The notes below the pieces were generated by a model, which saw only the letters and a program-made list of their open reading frames with translations, had not been told where the DNA came from and ran no database searches. 64,000 bases of DNA from Geobacillus kaustophilus (GTDB lineage: Bacteria > Bacillota > Bacilli > Bacillales > Anoxybacillaceae): assembly GCF_000948285.1 (NCBI RefSeq), contig NZ_JYBP01000003.1:558001-622000 (forward strand). Direction: 5' to 3'. Below, in pieces: positions 36,477 through 46,720 of this stretch (position 1 is its first letter; each line of letters begins with the position of its first letter). The position numbers were made by a program, and so were the translations under genes.

Positions 36477-36584
36477 CATCTCACCTCGTTTGTTCATAGT
36501 ATTAGTTTTAGTATAACGAACGGCCGCCGGTTTCGGCCAGTTCCTTGGCTGAACGGCGAATAAATGCGAAAGGAAGAAGGAAGA

Positions 36585-37313
36585 ATGACATGGATTTTTG
36601 CCCATCGCGGGGCGGCGGGAACGCACCCGGAAAATACGATGGCGGCGTTTATCGAGGCGGAAAAAGTAGGGGCGGACGGCATTGAATTGGATGTGCAGCT
36701 CACAAAAGACGGCGAAATCGTCGTCATTCATGACGAAACGGTCGACCGGACGACGGACGGCAGCGGCTGGGTGAAAGCCATCACGTACCGCGAACTGCGC
36801 CGATTGAACGCGGCGGCGAAATGGAGAGGCAAGTATGGCCATTGTCCGATTCCGCATCTTGAAGAAGTGCTTGCTTGGCTGTCATCAACACGGATGGCGG
36901 TCAACATCGAGCTGAAAAATAGCCTCATCCCCTACGAAGCGCTTGAGCAAAAAACGATCGACCTCGTGCGCCGCTATGGGCTTGAGAAACGGACGATTTT
37001 GTCATCGTTCAATCATCATAGCATGCGCCTTTGCCGAACGCTTGCACCGGAAATCGAGACGGCGCTCTTGTACATCGAGCCGCTGTATGACCCATGGACG
37101 TATGTGCGCGCCATGAACGCCGACGGGGTGCATCCGCACTATCGGACGGTGACGGCGGAATTTGCCGCCGAAGCGCGGCGGCGCGGGGTGGCGGTCCGCC
37201 CGTTTACGGTAAATAAGCGAAATGTGATGAAAACGATGTTTGCTTATGGCGTTGACGCCGTCTTCACCGACTACCCGCGACAAGCGAAGCAATGGAAAGA
37301 GAAAACGCCTTAA
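36585..37313 (+). CDS. Glycerophosphodiester phosphodiesterase (YqiK)
   Basis: 242 residues. GDPD-family TIM barrel: catalytic HRG at residues 7-9 (FAHRGAAGTHPENT), metal ligands in IELDVQLTKDGEIVVIHDE, second histidine in the latter. Releases glycerol-3-phosphate from glycerophosphodiesters. No signal peptide, so cytoplasmic, unlike secreted GlpQ. Corresponds in position to B. subtilis yqiK downstream of spo0A. AAGGAAGAAGGAAGA ribosome site. Confidence 0.9.
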   Translation: MTWIFAHRGAAGTHPENTMAAFIEAEKVGADGIELDVQLTKDGEIVVIHDETVDRTTDGSGWVKAITYRELRRLNAAAKWRGKYGHCPIPHLEEVLAWLSSTRMAVNIELKNSLIPYEALEQKTIDLVRRYGLEKRTILSSFNHHSMRLCRTLAPEIETALLYIEPLYDPWTYVRAMNADGVHPHYRTVTAEFAAEARRRGVAVRPFTVNKRNVMKTMFAYGVDAVFTDYPRQAKQWKEKTP

Positions 37314-37336
37314 CGAGAGACGTTAAGGCATTTTTT
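37307..37336 (+). terminator. Terminator of the yqiK-like gene
   Basis: Perfect stem GCCTTAACG/CGTTAAGGC with a five-base loop and T6. It includes the stop codon and may also serve the convergent yqzF. Confidence 0.85.
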
Positions 37337-37386
37337 GTTTGCCTTGAAATGGATGTTTCCCAATGCAAAGGCATCAACGTTTCGAG

Positions 37387-37635
37387 TCAAGGTGTTTTTC
37401 GTTTTCGTTGAAAACGCGCCTGCACTTTGTTGCGCTTCCGGTCGCGGTGCAGCAAAAAACCGCCGAGAAACGCCAGCCCGGCGGCAAACAGCGCGAGCCC
37501 GGCGAGAAATTGGAGCCATAAGGCAGAAAACAGCGGCCCGTTGATGCCAAACAACGCATCGCGCATCCATTTGATGCCAAGCGCCGCTCCAAGCCCGGGA
37601 ATGACTAAAATCAACAGCGCAATCATTCGCCCCAT
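37387..37635 (-). CDS. yqzF: DUF2627 membrane protein YqzF
   Basis: 82 residues. Two membrane helices (MIALLILVIPGLGAALG and LWLQFLAGLALFAAGLAFLGGFLL), DAL-FG between them and a very basic tail. Matches B. subtilis YqzF, which sits at the same place before bkdR. Function unknown. Opposite strand to its neighbours. Confidence 0.85.
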   Translation of the reverse strand: MGRMIALLILVIPGLGAALGIKWMRDALFGINGPLFSALWLQFLAGLALFAAGLAFLGGFLLHRDRKRNKVQARFQRKRKTP

Positions 37636-37774
37636 CGCGATCGCGTTCCTTTCCGAAAAGAGTGGCCTTATCGACTATCATAGCGGTTATTGGGCGTTTG
37701 TCAAGGAAAGAGCCAATCAAGTATGATAAAAGTGTCTGCAAAAGTTGGCATACTATAAAGTGTGGTGGATGGAC

Positions 37775-39838
37775 ATGAAAAAAGTGATGATCATTGGGGC
37801 TGACTCGCGCGGCACATCGCTGTTGAAGCTGCTCCATGGAGCAGCAGGGTTCGAAGTCGTGGCGGTCGTGGATGTAGATGCACACGCTCCGGGATTGCAG
37901 CTGGCGAAAAAATGGGGCATTGCCGCCGCGAGCGACTGGCGTCCATGGATGGCCGAGCCGCTTGATTTGATCATTGAAACGACGGGTAAGGCGGATGTCC
38001 TGGAAGAAATCCGCCGACGGGCGCCCGAGGGGGCGAATATTGTTCCGAGCGCGGTCGCGCGGATGATGGCCGATCTCGTTGAGGAAAAAGAAAAGCTCAT
38101 TGCCGAGCTGAAAAGTGAAGCGGCCCGACGCGCGCTCATCTTTCATTCGTCCCATGATGGCATGATTGTCGTTGATGAATATGCTTGCATTACCGATATG
38201 AATCCAAGCGCGGCGGAGCTGCTTGAAGTCGATAAAGACAAAGTGATCGGCAAGCATATTTTGACCGTTCTTCCGTCAAGCGGCTTGCCGCGCGTGCTCG
38301 AAACGAGGCAGACGGAGTTTCACCAAGAAGTGGAACTGGCCAATGGAAAAAAATTGATCACCACCCGCATCCCGATCATCGATGATAGTGGCAAACTGTT
38401 TGGAGCGCTCGCGGTATTCAAGGACATCACCGAGCTTGTCGCTTTGGCGGAAGAAATCACCGACTTAAAAGAAGTCCGCATGATGCTTGAAGCGATCATC
38501 CACTCGTCGGAAGAGGCGATTTCCGTCGTTGATGAAAACGGGAACGGCATTTTGATCAACCCAGCGTATACACGGCTCACCGGCCTGACGGAGGAAGACG
38601 TCATCGGCAAACCGGCGACGGCCGACATTGCGGAAGGGGAAAGCATGCACATGCAAGTATTGAAAACGCGTCGCCCGGTGCGCGGGGCGCGCATGAAAGT
38701 CGGCCCGAAAAACCGGGATGTCATCGTCAATGTCGCGCCGATCATTGTGGATGGTGTATTGAAAGGAAGCGTCGGTGTCATTCATGACGTGTCAGAAATT
38801 CAGCGGCTGACGGCTGAGCTCAATCGGGCGCGGCAAATCATCCGCACGCTCGAGGCGAAATATTCGTTTGCCGACATCGTCGGCGAGTCGGAAGAGATGA
38901 AGGTTGCCATCGAGCAGGCGAAGTTGGCGGCGAAAACGCCGGCGACGATTTTGCTGCGCGGGGAATCAGGGACGGGCAAGGAGCTGTTCGCCCACGCCAT
39001 TCACAACGCGAGCGACCGAAAGTATAACAAGTTTATCCGCGTGAATTGCGCGGCCATTCCGGAAACATTATTGGAAAGCGAACTGTTTGGCTATGAGGAA
39101 GGAGCGTTTTCCGGTGCGCGGCGCGGCGGCAAGCGAGGGTTGTTTGAAGAAGCAAACAACGGAAGCATTTTCCTTGACGAAATCGGCGAGCTGTCGGCCA
39201 GCACGCAGGCGAAGCTGCTCCGCGTCTTGCAGGAGCGGGAGATCGTCCGCGTCGGCGGGACGAAGCCGATCCCAATCAACGTCCGTGTCATCGCTGCAAC
39301 GAATGTCAACCTTGAAAAAGCGATTGCCGAAGGCGCCTTTCGTGAAGACTTATATTATCGGCTCAACCGCATGCCGATTTACATTCCGCCGCTGCGCGCC
39401 CGCAAGGAAGACATTCCGGCGCTTTGCCGGCATTTGATCCAGAAACTGAACCAAGATTACGGGCGCAACGTCGAAGGGGTGACGGATGAAGCGATGGCGC
39501 GGCTGCTTGCCTACGATTGGCCTGGCAATGTCCGCGAGCTCGAAAACGTACTCGGGCGGGCGATGATTTTCATGAAGTTTCATGAAGTGATGATCGATGC
39601 CGCGCATTTGCCGCCGCTCGCTTCGCCTTCGTCGGCGCCGGCGCCTCGACTGGAGATGGAAGAGGAGCTTCGGCCGCTTGGGGAAATGGTGAGCCGATAC
39701 GAAGCGAGCTTGATTGAGCAGGCGCTTCGCCGCCATCGCGGCAATAAAACAGCGGCGGCCCGGGCGCTTGGCATTTCGGTGCGCAATTTATATTACAAGT
39801 TGGAGAAATACGGGCTTGACAAAAATAGCATGCAATAA
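37775..39838 (+). CDS. bkdR: Sigma-54-dependent activator of branched-chain keto-acid genes, BkdR
   Basis: 687 residues (B. subtilis 692). Activates the adjacent operon through sigma-L. In order: an N-terminal Rossmann-like segment ([19 protein letters not shown]), two PAS domains (about 118-225 and 235-345), an AAA+ domain with Walker A GESGTGKE, sigma-54 contact loop [10 protein letters not shown] (usual GAFTGA, here serine), Walker [12 protein letters not shown] and arginine region [17 protein letters not shown], and a Fis-type helix-turn-helix ([20 protein letters not shown]). Start uncertain: ATG two codons earlier also possible; no strong ribosome site. Confidence 0.93.
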   Translation: MKKVMIIGADSRGTSLLKLLHGAAGFEVVAVVDVDAHAPGLQLAKKWGIAAASDWRPWMAEPLDLIIETTGKADVLEEIRRRAPEGANIVPSAVARMMADLVEEKEKLIAELKSEAARRALIFHSSHDGMIVVDEYACITDMNPSAAELLEVDKDKVIGKHILTVLPSSGLPRVLETRQTEFHQEVELANGKKLITTRIPIIDDSGKLFGALAVFKDITELVALAEEITDLKEVRMMLEAIIHSSEEAISVVDENGNGILINPAYTRLTGLTEEDVIGKPATADIAEGESMHMQVLKTRRPVRGARMKVGPKNRDVIVNVAPIIVDGVLKGSVGVIHDVSEIQRLTAELNRARQIIRTLEAKYSFADIVGESEEMKVAIEQAKLAAKTPATILLRGESGTGKELFAHAIHNASDRKYNKFIRVNCAAIPETLLESELFGYEEGAFSGARRGGKRGLFEEANNGSIFLDEIGELSASTQAKLLRVLQEREIVRVGGTKPIPINVRVIAATNVNLEKAIAEGAFREDLYYRLNRMPIYIPPLRARKEDIPALCRHLIQKLNQDYGRNVEGVTDEAMARLLAYDWPGNVRELENVLGRAMIFMKFHEVMIDAAHLPPLASPSSAPAPRLEMEEELRPLGEMVSRYEASLIEQALRRHRGNKTAAARALGISVRNLYYKLEKYGLDKNSMQ

Positions 39839-39914
39839 CTTGCGTGAATTGAAGAATGTTGCACACTTTTATTTTCGAAAGCAGTGTGTTAAAAGCGTTT
39901 TCATTTATAATGAG

Positions 39915-39930
39915 TTGGCACGGTTTTTGC
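39915..39930 (+). promoter_or_regulatory. Sigma-54 (sigma-L) -24/-12 promoter of the bkd operon
   Basis: TTGGCAC (39915-39921), five bases, TTGC (39927-39930): a perfect -24/-12 promoter. It lies 44 bases before ptb and right after the gene for its presumed activator BkdR. An imperfect inverted repeat CACACT/AGTGTG (39862-39867 and 39883-39888) about 30-50 bases further upstream is a candidate BkdR site, though closer than usual. Confidence 0.9.
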
Positions 39931-39973
39931 ATAAAAGATCGTGCCGCACGATTTGCAGAAAAGGTTGGTGCAG

Positions 39974-40876
39974 ATGATGAAGCTTGAATCGTTAGTGGAA
40001 GAAGCAAGACAATGCCAGGACCGGACGGTGGCCGTGGCGGCGGCGGAAGATGAAGAAGTGATCGAAGCGGTGGCGATGGCGCTCGAACACCGTCTCGGAC
40101 GCTTTGTGCTCTATGGCGATCGGGAGCGGCTCGGACGGCTGTTGAAGGAAAAAGGATGCACCCGCTTTTCCGACGTCGATGTCGTTCATGCGAATTCGAT
40201 CGGGCAAGCCGCAGAGCTTGCCGTGCGCGCCGTCCATTTGAACGAGGCGGATGCGTTGATGAAAGGGCATGTGCCGACGGCGACACTGCTGAAAGCGGTC
40301 TTGAACAAGGAGTATGGGCTGCGCGCTGGAAAGGTGTTGTCCCATGTCGCGGTTTTCGAGGTGCCGGCGTTCGACCGGCTCGTCATCGTCACCGACGCGG
40401 CGATGAACATCGCTCCGGATTTGGAGCAAAAGGTGCAAATTGTCAACAACGCGGTCAGCGTAGCGCGTTCGATTGGCATTGAGCGCCCGAGAGTCGCGGC
40501 GTTGGCGGCGGTGGAGACGGTCAATCCGGCCATGCCGGCAACCGTCGATGCGGCCGCGCTCGCTATGATGCAAAAGCGGGGGCAAATCAGCGATTGCCTG
40601 CTTGACGGACCGCTCGCGTTAGACAACGCCGTGTCGATGGCGGCGGCGAAGCATAAGCGGATTGAAAGCGATGTGGCCGGACAGGCTGATATTTTGCTTG
40701 TGCCGGACATTGAATCCGGCAACATGCTGTACAAGTCGCTCGTCTATTTTGCGAAGGCCAACGTCGGCGCGGTCATCGCGGGGGCGAAGGCGCCGATCGT
40801 CTTGACGTCGCGCGCCGACTCGGCGGAAAGCAAACTGTATTCGTTGGCGCTTGCTGTTTGTTCAGCGGCAAAATGA
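39974..40876 (+). CDS. ptb: Phosphate butyryl/branched-chain acyltransferase
   Basis: 300 residues, PTA/PTB family. Converts branched acyl-CoA to acyl phosphate, which Buk uses to make ATP. KGHVPTATLLKAVL, VSHVAVFEVP, VITDAAMNIAP and ADILLVPDIESGNMLYKSL are the family landmarks. ATGATG start with AAAGGTTGGTGCAG. First gene after the sigma-54 promoter. Confidence 0.93.
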   Translation: MMKLESLVEEARQCQDRTVAVAAAEDEEVIEAVAMALEHRLGRFVLYGDRERLGRLLKEKGCTRFSDVDVVHANSIGQAAELAVRAVHLNEADALMKGHVPTATLLKAVLNKEYGLRAGKVLSHVAVFEVPAFDRLVIVTDAAMNIAPDLEQKVQIVNNAVSVARSIGIERPRVAALAAVETVNPAMPATVDAAALAMMQKRGQISDCLLDGPLALDNAVSMAAAKHKRIESDVAGQADILLVPDIESGNMLYKSLVYFAKANVGAVIAGAKAPIVLTSRADSAESKLYSLALAVCSAAK

Positions 40877-40900
40877 AATAGATGGAGGAGGCCATCAGTG

Positions 40901-42004
40901 ATGGAACTGTTTCAATATATGGAAAAATATAATTATGAACAAGTGTTGTTTTGCCAAGATAAAGAATCCGGCTTGAAAGCGATCATCGCCATTCACGATA
41001 CGACGCTCGGCCCGGCGTTAGGCGGGACGCGCATGTGGATGTACAATTCGGAAGAAGAGGCGCTTGAAGACGCCTTGCGCCTCGCCCGCGGCATGACGTA
41101 CAAAAACGCGGCCGCCGGCCTCAACTTAGGCGGTGGCAAAACGGTCATCATCGGCGATCCGCGCAAAGATAAAAACGAGGCGATGTTCCGCGCGTTCGGC
41201 CGGTTCATTCAAGGGCTGAACGGCCGCTACATCACGGCGGAAGACGTCGGTACGACTGTTGCCGATATGGACATCATCTATCAAGAAACGGACTATGTCA
41301 CCGGCATTTCGCCGGAATTCGGCTCATCCGGCAACCCGTCGCCGGCCACGGCTTACGGCGTATATCGCGGGATGAAAGCGGCGGCGAAGGAAGCGTTTGG
41401 CAGCGATTCGCTCGAAGGAAAAGTCGTCGCCGTCCAAGGGGTTGGCAATGTCGCCTACCATTTATGCCGCCATTTGCATGAAGAAGGAGCGAAACTCATC
41501 GTTACCGACATCAACAAGGAAGCGGTGGCGCGGGCGGTCGAGGAATTTGGCGCGAAAGCGGTCGACCCGAACGACATTTACGGCGTGGAGTGCGACATTT
41601 TCGCTCCGTGCGCGCTAGGCGGCATCATCAACGACCAAACGATTCCGCAGCTGAAAGCAAAAGTGATCGCCGGCTCGGCGAACAACCAGCTGAAAGAGCC
41701 GCGCCATGGCGACATGATCCATGAAATGGGCATCGTCTATGCACCGGATTATGTGATCAACGCCGGCGGCGTCATCAACGTCGCGGACGAGCTTTACGGC
41801 TACAACCGCGAACGGGCGATGAAAAAAATCGAGCAAATTTATGACAACATCGAAAAAGTGTTCGCGATCGCCAAGCGCGACAACATTCCAACGTATGTGG
41901 CCGCTGACCGGATGGCCGAAGAACGAATTGAAACGATGCGCAAAGCGCGCAGCCAATTTTTGCAAAACGGCCATCATATTTTAAGCCGCCGCCGCGCCCG
42001 CTAA
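40901..42004 (+). CDS. bcd: Leucine (branched-chain amino acid) dehydrogenase
   Basis: 367 residues, the length of the classic G. stearothermophilus LeuDH, which it closely matches from memory. NAD-dependent oxidative deamination of leucine, valine and isoleucine to their keto acids. Catalytic K80 in [13 protein letters not shown]68 in [13 protein letters not shown] site [17 protein letters not shown] behind GGAGGAGG, one codon after a GTG. The keto acids feed the E1-E2-E3 complex below. Confidence 0.97.
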   Translation: MELFQYMEKYNYEQVLFCQDKESGLKAIIAIHDTTLGPALGGTRMWMYNSEEEALEDALRLARGMTYKNAAAGLNLGGGKTVIIGDPRKDKNEAMFRAFGRFIQGLNGRYITAEDVGTTVADMDIIYQETDYVTGISPEFGSSGNPSPATAYGVYRGMKAAAKEAFGSDSLEGKVVAVQGVGNVAYHLCRHLHEEGAKLIVTDINKEAVARAVEEFGAKAVDPNDIYGVECDIFAPCALGGIINDQTIPQLKAKVIAGSANNQLKEPRHGDMIHEMGIVYAPDYVINAGGVINVADELYGYNRERAMKKIEQIYDNIEKVFAIAKRDNIPTYVAADRMAEERIETMRKARSQFLQNGHHILSRRRAR

Positions 42005-42059
42005 TAGAGGCGAGGGGCGGCCTTCCGCCCCGCCGGCGGATGATGGAGGGACAGCAACG

Positions 42060-43172
42060 ATGGAAGAGCAGAAGTTTCGCATTTTAACGATCAATCCAGG
42101 ATCGACTTCAACGAAAATTGGCGTCTTTGAAAACGAACGGCCATTGCTCGAAAAAACGATCCGCCATGAGGCGGATGTGCTTCGGCAATATAAAACAATC
42201 GCGGACCAGTATGAGTTCCGCAAGCAAACGATTTTGCAAGCACTGGATGAAGAAGGGATCAATTTATCGAAATTGAGCGCCGTCTGCGGCCGCGGGGGGC
42301 TCCTCCGCCCGATCGAAGGCGGGACGTACCGCGTCAATGAGACGATGCTTGAAGATTTGCGGCGCGGATATTCCGGCCAGCACGCGTCCAACCTCGGCGG
42401 CATTTTGGCGCATGAAATCGCCTCGGCCTTAAACATTCCGGCCTTCATCGTCGATCCGGTCGTCGTCGATGAGCTCGACCCGATCGCCCGGATCAGCGGC
42501 TTTCCACTGATCGAACGGCGCAGCATTTTCCACGCCTTAAACCAAAAAGCGGTCGCGCGCCGCGTCGCCAAACAGCTTGGCAAGCGGTATGACGAATTGA
42601 ACTTGATCGTCGCCCATATGGGCGGCGGCATCACGGTTGGCGCCCATAAGCAAGGAAGGGTCGTTGATGTCAACAACGGGCTTGACGGCGAAGGCCCGTT
42701 CAGCCCGGAGCGCGCCGGGACGGTGCCGGCCGGCGACTTGGTGGCGTTATGCTACTCCGGCGATTATTATCGCGAGGAAGTGATGCGCATGCTTGTCGGC
42801 CAAGGGGGGCTTGTCGGCTACCTTGGCACGAACGATGCGGTGAAAGTCGAAAAAATGATCGAAGCCGGCGATGAAAAGGCCAAGCTCGTGTATGAGGCGA
42901 TGGCGTACCAAGTGGCGAAAGAAATCGGTGCGGCAAGCGCCGTGCTTTCCGGCAAAGTTGACGCCATCATTTTGACCGGCGGACTGGCGTACGGCAAATC
43001 GTTTGTCGAACAGATCACCCGCCGCGTCCAATGGATCGCTGATGTCATCGTCCATCCGGGCGAAAACGAACTGCAGGCGCTCGCCGAAGGCGCGCTTCGC
43101 GTCCTGCGCGGCGAAGAAGAGGAAAAAGTGTATCCAGGCGAGGCCGTTTCGCCGGTTCCAGCCCGGCGCTGA
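42060..43172 (+). CDS. buk: Butyrate/branched-chain fatty acid kinase
   Basis: 370 residues, acetokinase/butyrate kinase family: [19 protein letters not shown] at the N-terminus, [29 protein letters not shown]-type phosphate and substrate loops, and [16 protein letters not shown] near the end. Takes the acyl phosphate from Ptb and makes ATP plus a branched-chain acid. GGAGGGACAGCAACG ribosome site. Confidence 0.95.
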   Translation: MEEQKFRILTINPGSTSTKIGVFENERPLLEKTIRHEADVLRQYKTIADQYEFRKQTILQALDEEGINLSKLSAVCGRGGLLRPIEGGTYRVNETMLEDLRRGYSGQHASNLGGILAHEIASALNIPAFIVDPVVVDELDPIARISGFPLIERRSIFHALNQKAVARRVAKQLGKRYDELNLIVAHMGGGITVGAHKQGRVVDVNNGLDGEGPFSPERAGTVPAGDLVALCYSGDYYREEVMRMLVGQGGLVGYLGTNDAVKVEKMIEAGDEKAKLVYEAMAYQVAKEIGAASAVLSGKVDAIILTGGLAYGKSFVEQITRRVQWIADVIVHPGENELQALAEGALRVLRGEEEEKVYPGEAVSPVPARR

Positions 43173-43202
43173 TGCGGCAACGGACAGAAAGGAGAAGGCA
43201 AG

Positions 43203-44624
43203 ATGGCAAAAGAATATGATGTCGTCATTCTAGGCGGAGGAACGGGCGGCTATGTCGCCGCCATTCGCGCCTCGCAGCTCGGGTTGAAAACGGCCGTTGT
43301 GGAAAAAGGGAAGCTTGGCGGCACGTGCCTGCACGCGGGCTGCATTCCGTCCAAAGCGCTGCTTCGCAGTGCAGAAGTGTACGCGCAAACGAAAAACGGC
43401 GAGGCGTTTGGTGTCATCGCCGACGGCGTGCGCCTCGATTTTGCCAAAGTGCAGGCGCGCAAAGCGGCCATCGTCGAGCAGCTCCATAAAGGCGTTCAAC
43501 ATTTGATGAAAAAAGGGAAAATCGATGTGTACGCTGGCACCGGCCGCCTGCTCGGCCCATCGATTTTCTCGCCGCTTTCGGGGACGGTGTCGGTCGAAAT
43601 GAACGACGGCAGCGAAAACGAAATGCTTGTGCCGAAATTTGTCGTCATCGCCACCGGCTCGCGGCCGCGCACGCTGCCAGGGCTCGAGCCGGACGGCGAA
43701 TTTGTGATGACGTCCGATGAAGCGCTGCAAATGGAGACGCTCCCATCGTCCATCTTGATCGTCGGCGGCGGGGTGATCGGCATGGAATGGGCGTCGATGC
43801 TGAACGATTTCGGCGTGGATGTCACCGTGCTTGAGTATGCTGACCGCATTTTGCCGACAGAAGATGAAGACGTGTCAAAAGAAATGGAAAAATTGCTCCG
43901 CCGCCGCGGCGTCAACATCGTCACGGGAGCGCGGGTGCTGCCGGAGACGCTCGAGAAAGGAAACGGCGTCACGATCCAAGCGGAGCATCAAGGCGAGCGG
44001 AAAACGTTTGCCGCCGACAAGATGCTCGTTTCCGTCGGGCGGCAGGCGAACATCGAAGGAATCGGCCTCGAAAACACCGACATTGTCGTGGAAAAAGGCT
44101 ACATTCAAACAAACGAATTCGGTCAAACGAAAGAATCGCACATTTACGCGATCGGCGATGTCATCGGCGGCTTGCAGCTTGCCCATGTCGCCGCCCATGA
44201 AGGGATTGTCGCCATTGAGCATTTAGCCGGGTGCAACCCGGCGCCGATTGATTATACGATGGTGCCACGGTGCATTTACACCCGGCCGGAGGCGGCGGCA
44301 GTCGGCTTGACGGAGCAGGAAGCAAAAGCGAAAGGCTATGACGTCAAAGTCGGCAAGTTTCCGTTTAAAGCCATTGGCAAGGCGCTGGTATTCGGCGAAG
44401 CGGAAGGGTTTGTGAAAATCGTCGCCGACCGGAACACGGACGATCTGCTCGGCGTCCATATGGTCGGGCCGCACGTGACCGATTTGATTTCCGAAGCCGG
44501 GCTCGCCCGCGTGCTCGATGCGGCTACTTGGGAAGTCGCCCATGCCATTCATCCGCACCCGACGCTGTCGGAGGCCGTGGCGGAAGCGGCGCTGGCGGTC
44601 GACGGCAAAGCGATTCATTTTTAG
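43203..44624 (+). CDS. lpdV: Dihydrolipoyl dehydrogenase E3 of the branched-chain complex
   Basis: 473 residues. Reoxidises the lipoyl group of BkdB with FAD and NAD. FAD loop VVILGGGTGGYVAAIRA, redox disulfide C42-LHAG-C47, NAD loop IVGGGVIGMEWAS, and C-terminal HPHPTLSEA with the catalytic histidine. AAAGGAGAAGGCAAG ribosome site. Confidence 0.95.
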   Translation: MAKEYDVVILGGGTGGYVAAIRASQLGLKTAVVEKGKLGGTCLHAGCIPSKALLRSAEVYAQTKNGEAFGVIADGVRLDFAKVQARKAAIVEQLHKGVQHLMKKGKIDVYAGTGRLLGPSIFSPLSGTVSVEMNDGSENEMLVPKFVVIATGSRPRTLPGLEPDGEFVMTSDEALQMETLPSSILIVGGGVIGMEWASMLNDFGVDVTVLEYADRILPTEDEDVSKEMEKLLRRRGVNIVTGARVLPETLEKGNGVTIQAEHQGERKTFAADKMLVSVGRQANIEGIGLENTDIVVEKGYIQTNEFGQTKESHIYAIGDVIGGLQLAHVAAHEGIVAIEHLAGCNPAPIDYTMVPRCIYTRPEAAAVGLTEQEAKAKGYDVKVGKFPFKAIGKALVFGEAEGFVKIVADRNTDDLLGVHMVGPHVTDLISEAGLARVLDAATWEVAHAIHPHPTLSEAVAEAALAVDGKAIHF

Positions 44625-44690
44625 CTTATGGAGCATCCGCTCGGCGCGCGATCATTGGTTGACTATGTGAATCTAAGGGAGGTTGTTGCG

Positions 44691-45686
44691 ATGGCGCAAA
44701 ACCGTCATCAGGCGCTCGGATTAAGCGATGACACGGTGTTGGAAATGTATGAAACGATGCTTCTCGCCCGCAAGCTCGATGAGCGTATGTGGCTGTTAAA
44801 CCGCGCGGGGAAAATTCCGTTCGTCATCTCGTGCCAAGGGCAGGAGGCAGCGCAAGTCGGCGCGGCGTTCGCCCTTGACCGGACGAAAGACTATGTGCTG
44901 CCGTATTACCGCGATGTGGGCGTTGTTCTGACGTTTGGCATGACGCCGAGAGAATTGATGCTGGCGGCGTTCGCCAAGGCGGAAGACCCGAACTCCGGCG
45001 GCCGGCAAATGCCCGGGCACTTCGGGAAAAAGAAAAACCGGATCGTCACCGGTTCATCGCCTGTGACGACGCAAGTGCCGCATGCGGTCGGCTTCGCGTT
45101 GGCGGCGAAAATGGAAAAGAAAGATTTTGTCGCCTTCGTCACGTTCGGCGAAGGGTCGTCAAACCAAGGCGATTTCCACGAAGGGGCGAACTTCGCCGGC
45201 GTTCACAAGCTTCCGGTCATCTTCATGTGCGAAAACAACAAGTACGCCATTTCTGTGCCGATTTCGAAACAACTCGCATGCGAAAAGGTGTCCGACCGCG
45301 CCATCGGCTACGGCATGCCGGGCTATACGGTCGACGGAACCGATCCGCTTGAAGTGTACCGCGTTGTGAAAGAAGCGGCCGACCGCGCCCGCCGCGGCGA
45401 AGGGCCGACGCTCATTGAAGCGGTGACATACCGCTTGACGTCGCACTCGTCGGACGACGACCACCGCGTCTACCGGACGGAAGAAGAGCTCGCTGAAGCG
45501 CGCGCCAAAGACCCGATCGTATCGTTTGCCAACTATTTGAAAGAAACCGGCGTCTTGACCGATGAACGAGAGAAAGAAATTCAAGAACGCGTCATGAAGG
45601 AAGTGAACGAAGCGACCGACTATGCCGAGAAGGCGCCGTACGCCGAACCGGAGCACGCGCTTCGTTACGTGTATGCCGAGGAGTAA
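44691..45686 (+). CDS. bkdAA: Branched-chain 2-oxoacid dehydrogenase E1 alpha
   Basis: 331 residues (B. subtilis 330). Thiamine-diphosphate decarboxylase, alpha chain. PYYRDVGVVLTFGMTP, GRQMPGHFG, and ThDP motif FGEGSSNQGDFHEGANFAGV...ENNKYAIS; phosphorylation-loop-like YRLTSHSSDDDHRVYR. ATG behind AAGGGAGG; an upstream in-frame start lacks a site. Confidence 0.95.
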   Translation: MAQNRHQALGLSDDTVLEMYETMLLARKLDERMWLLNRAGKIPFVISCQGQEAAQVGAAFALDRTKDYVLPYYRDVGVVLTFGMTPRELMLAAFAKAEDPNSGGRQMPGHFGKKKNRIVTGSSPVTTQVPHAVGFALAAKMEKKDFVAFVTFGEGSSNQGDFHEGANFAGVHKLPVIFMCENNKYAISVPISKQLACEKVSDRAIGYGMPGYTVDGTDPLEVYRVVKEAADRARRGEGPTLIEAVTYRLTSHSSDDDHRVYRTEEELAEARAKDPIVSFANYLKETGVLTDEREKEIQERVMKEVNEATDYAEKAPYAEPEHALRYVYAEE

Positions 45687-45699
45687 GGGGGAATCGACG

Positions 45700-46683
45700 A
45701 TGCCTGTTATTTCCTATATTGATGCGGTCACGATGGCGATTCGCGAAGAAATGGAGCGCGACCCGCGCGTGTTTGTGTTAGGAGAAGACGTCGGCAAAAA
45801 AGGCGGGGTGTTCAAAGCGACACAAGGGTTATACGAACAGTTCGGCGAAGAGCGCGTGATTGATACGCCGCTTTCGGAATCGGCGATCGTCGGCGTCGGC
45901 ATCGGCGCGGCGATGTACGGCTTGCGCCCGATTGCTGAGATTCAGTTTGCCGACTTCATTATGCCGGCGGTCAACCAAATTATTTCCGAAGCGGCCCGCA
46001 TCCGCTACCGCTCGAACAACGACTGGAACTGCCCGATCGTTATTCGCGCCCCGTACGGCGGCGGCGTGCATGGCGCCCTGTATCACTCGCAGTCGGTCGA
46101 AGCGATTTTCGCCAATCAGCCGGGGCTGAAAATCGTCATGCCATCGACGCCGTACGATGTGAAAGGGCTTCTGAAAGCGGCGATTCGCGACGAAGACCCG
46201 GTTCTCTTTTTCGAGCATAAACGCGCCTACCGCCTCATTAAAGGGGAAGTGCCGGCGGACGACTACGTGCTTCCGATCGGCAAGGCGGACGTCAAGCGTG
46301 AAGGCGATGACATCACAGTCATCACGTACGGGCTGTGCGTCCATTTTGCCTTGCAGGCGGCCGAGCGCGTCGCCCAAGACGGCATTTCCGTTCACCTGTT
46401 GGATTTGCGCACCGTCTATCCGCTCGACAAAGAAGCGATCATCGAAGCGGCGAGCAAAACGGGGAAAGTGCTGCTCATCACGGAAGACAATAAAGAAGGC
46501 AGCGTCATGAGCGAAGTAGCGGCCATTATTGCTGAGCATTGCCTGTTTGAGCTCGACGCGCCGATTATGCGCTTGGCCGGTCCGGACGTCCCGGCGATGC
46601 CGTATGCGCCGACGATGGAAAAGTTCTTTATGGTCAATCCGGAAAAAGTCGAAAAAGCGATGCGTGAACTCGCGGCGTTTTAA
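45700..46683 (+). CDS. bkdAB: Branched-chain 2-oxoacid dehydrogenase E1 beta
   Basis: 327 residues, partner of BkdAA. GEDVGKKGGVFKAT, DTPLSESAIVGVGIGAAMYG, QFADFIMPAVNQI, VIRAPYGGGVHGALYHSQS and DLRTVYPLDKEAI are the classic transketolase-type beta-chain blocks. AGGGGGAATCGACG ribosome site, 13 bases after bkdAA. Confidence 0.96.
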   Translation: MPVISYIDAVTMAIREEMERDPRVFVLGEDVGKKGGVFKATQGLYEQFGEERVIDTPLSESAIVGVGIGAAMYGLRPIAEIQFADFIMPAVNQIISEAARIRYRSNNDWNCPIVIRAPYGGGVHGALYHSQSVEAIFANQPGLKIVMPSTPYDVKGLLKAAIRDEDPVLFFEHKRAYRLIKGEVPADDYVLPIGKADVKREGDDITVITYGLCVHFALQAAERVAQDGISVHLLDLRTVYPLDKEAIIEAASKTGKVLLITEDNKEGSVMSEVAAIIAEHCLFELDAPIMRLAGPDVPAMPYAPTMEKFFMVNPEKVEKAMRELAAF

Positions 46684-46720
46684 GGCGAAGACATTGCAGC
46701 AAAGATAGGAGGGTATCGAT

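Noticed and set aside
42004-42060. Separate promoter for buk
   Set aside because: Only a GC-rich spacer with a ribosome site; the gene is part of the sigma-54 operon.
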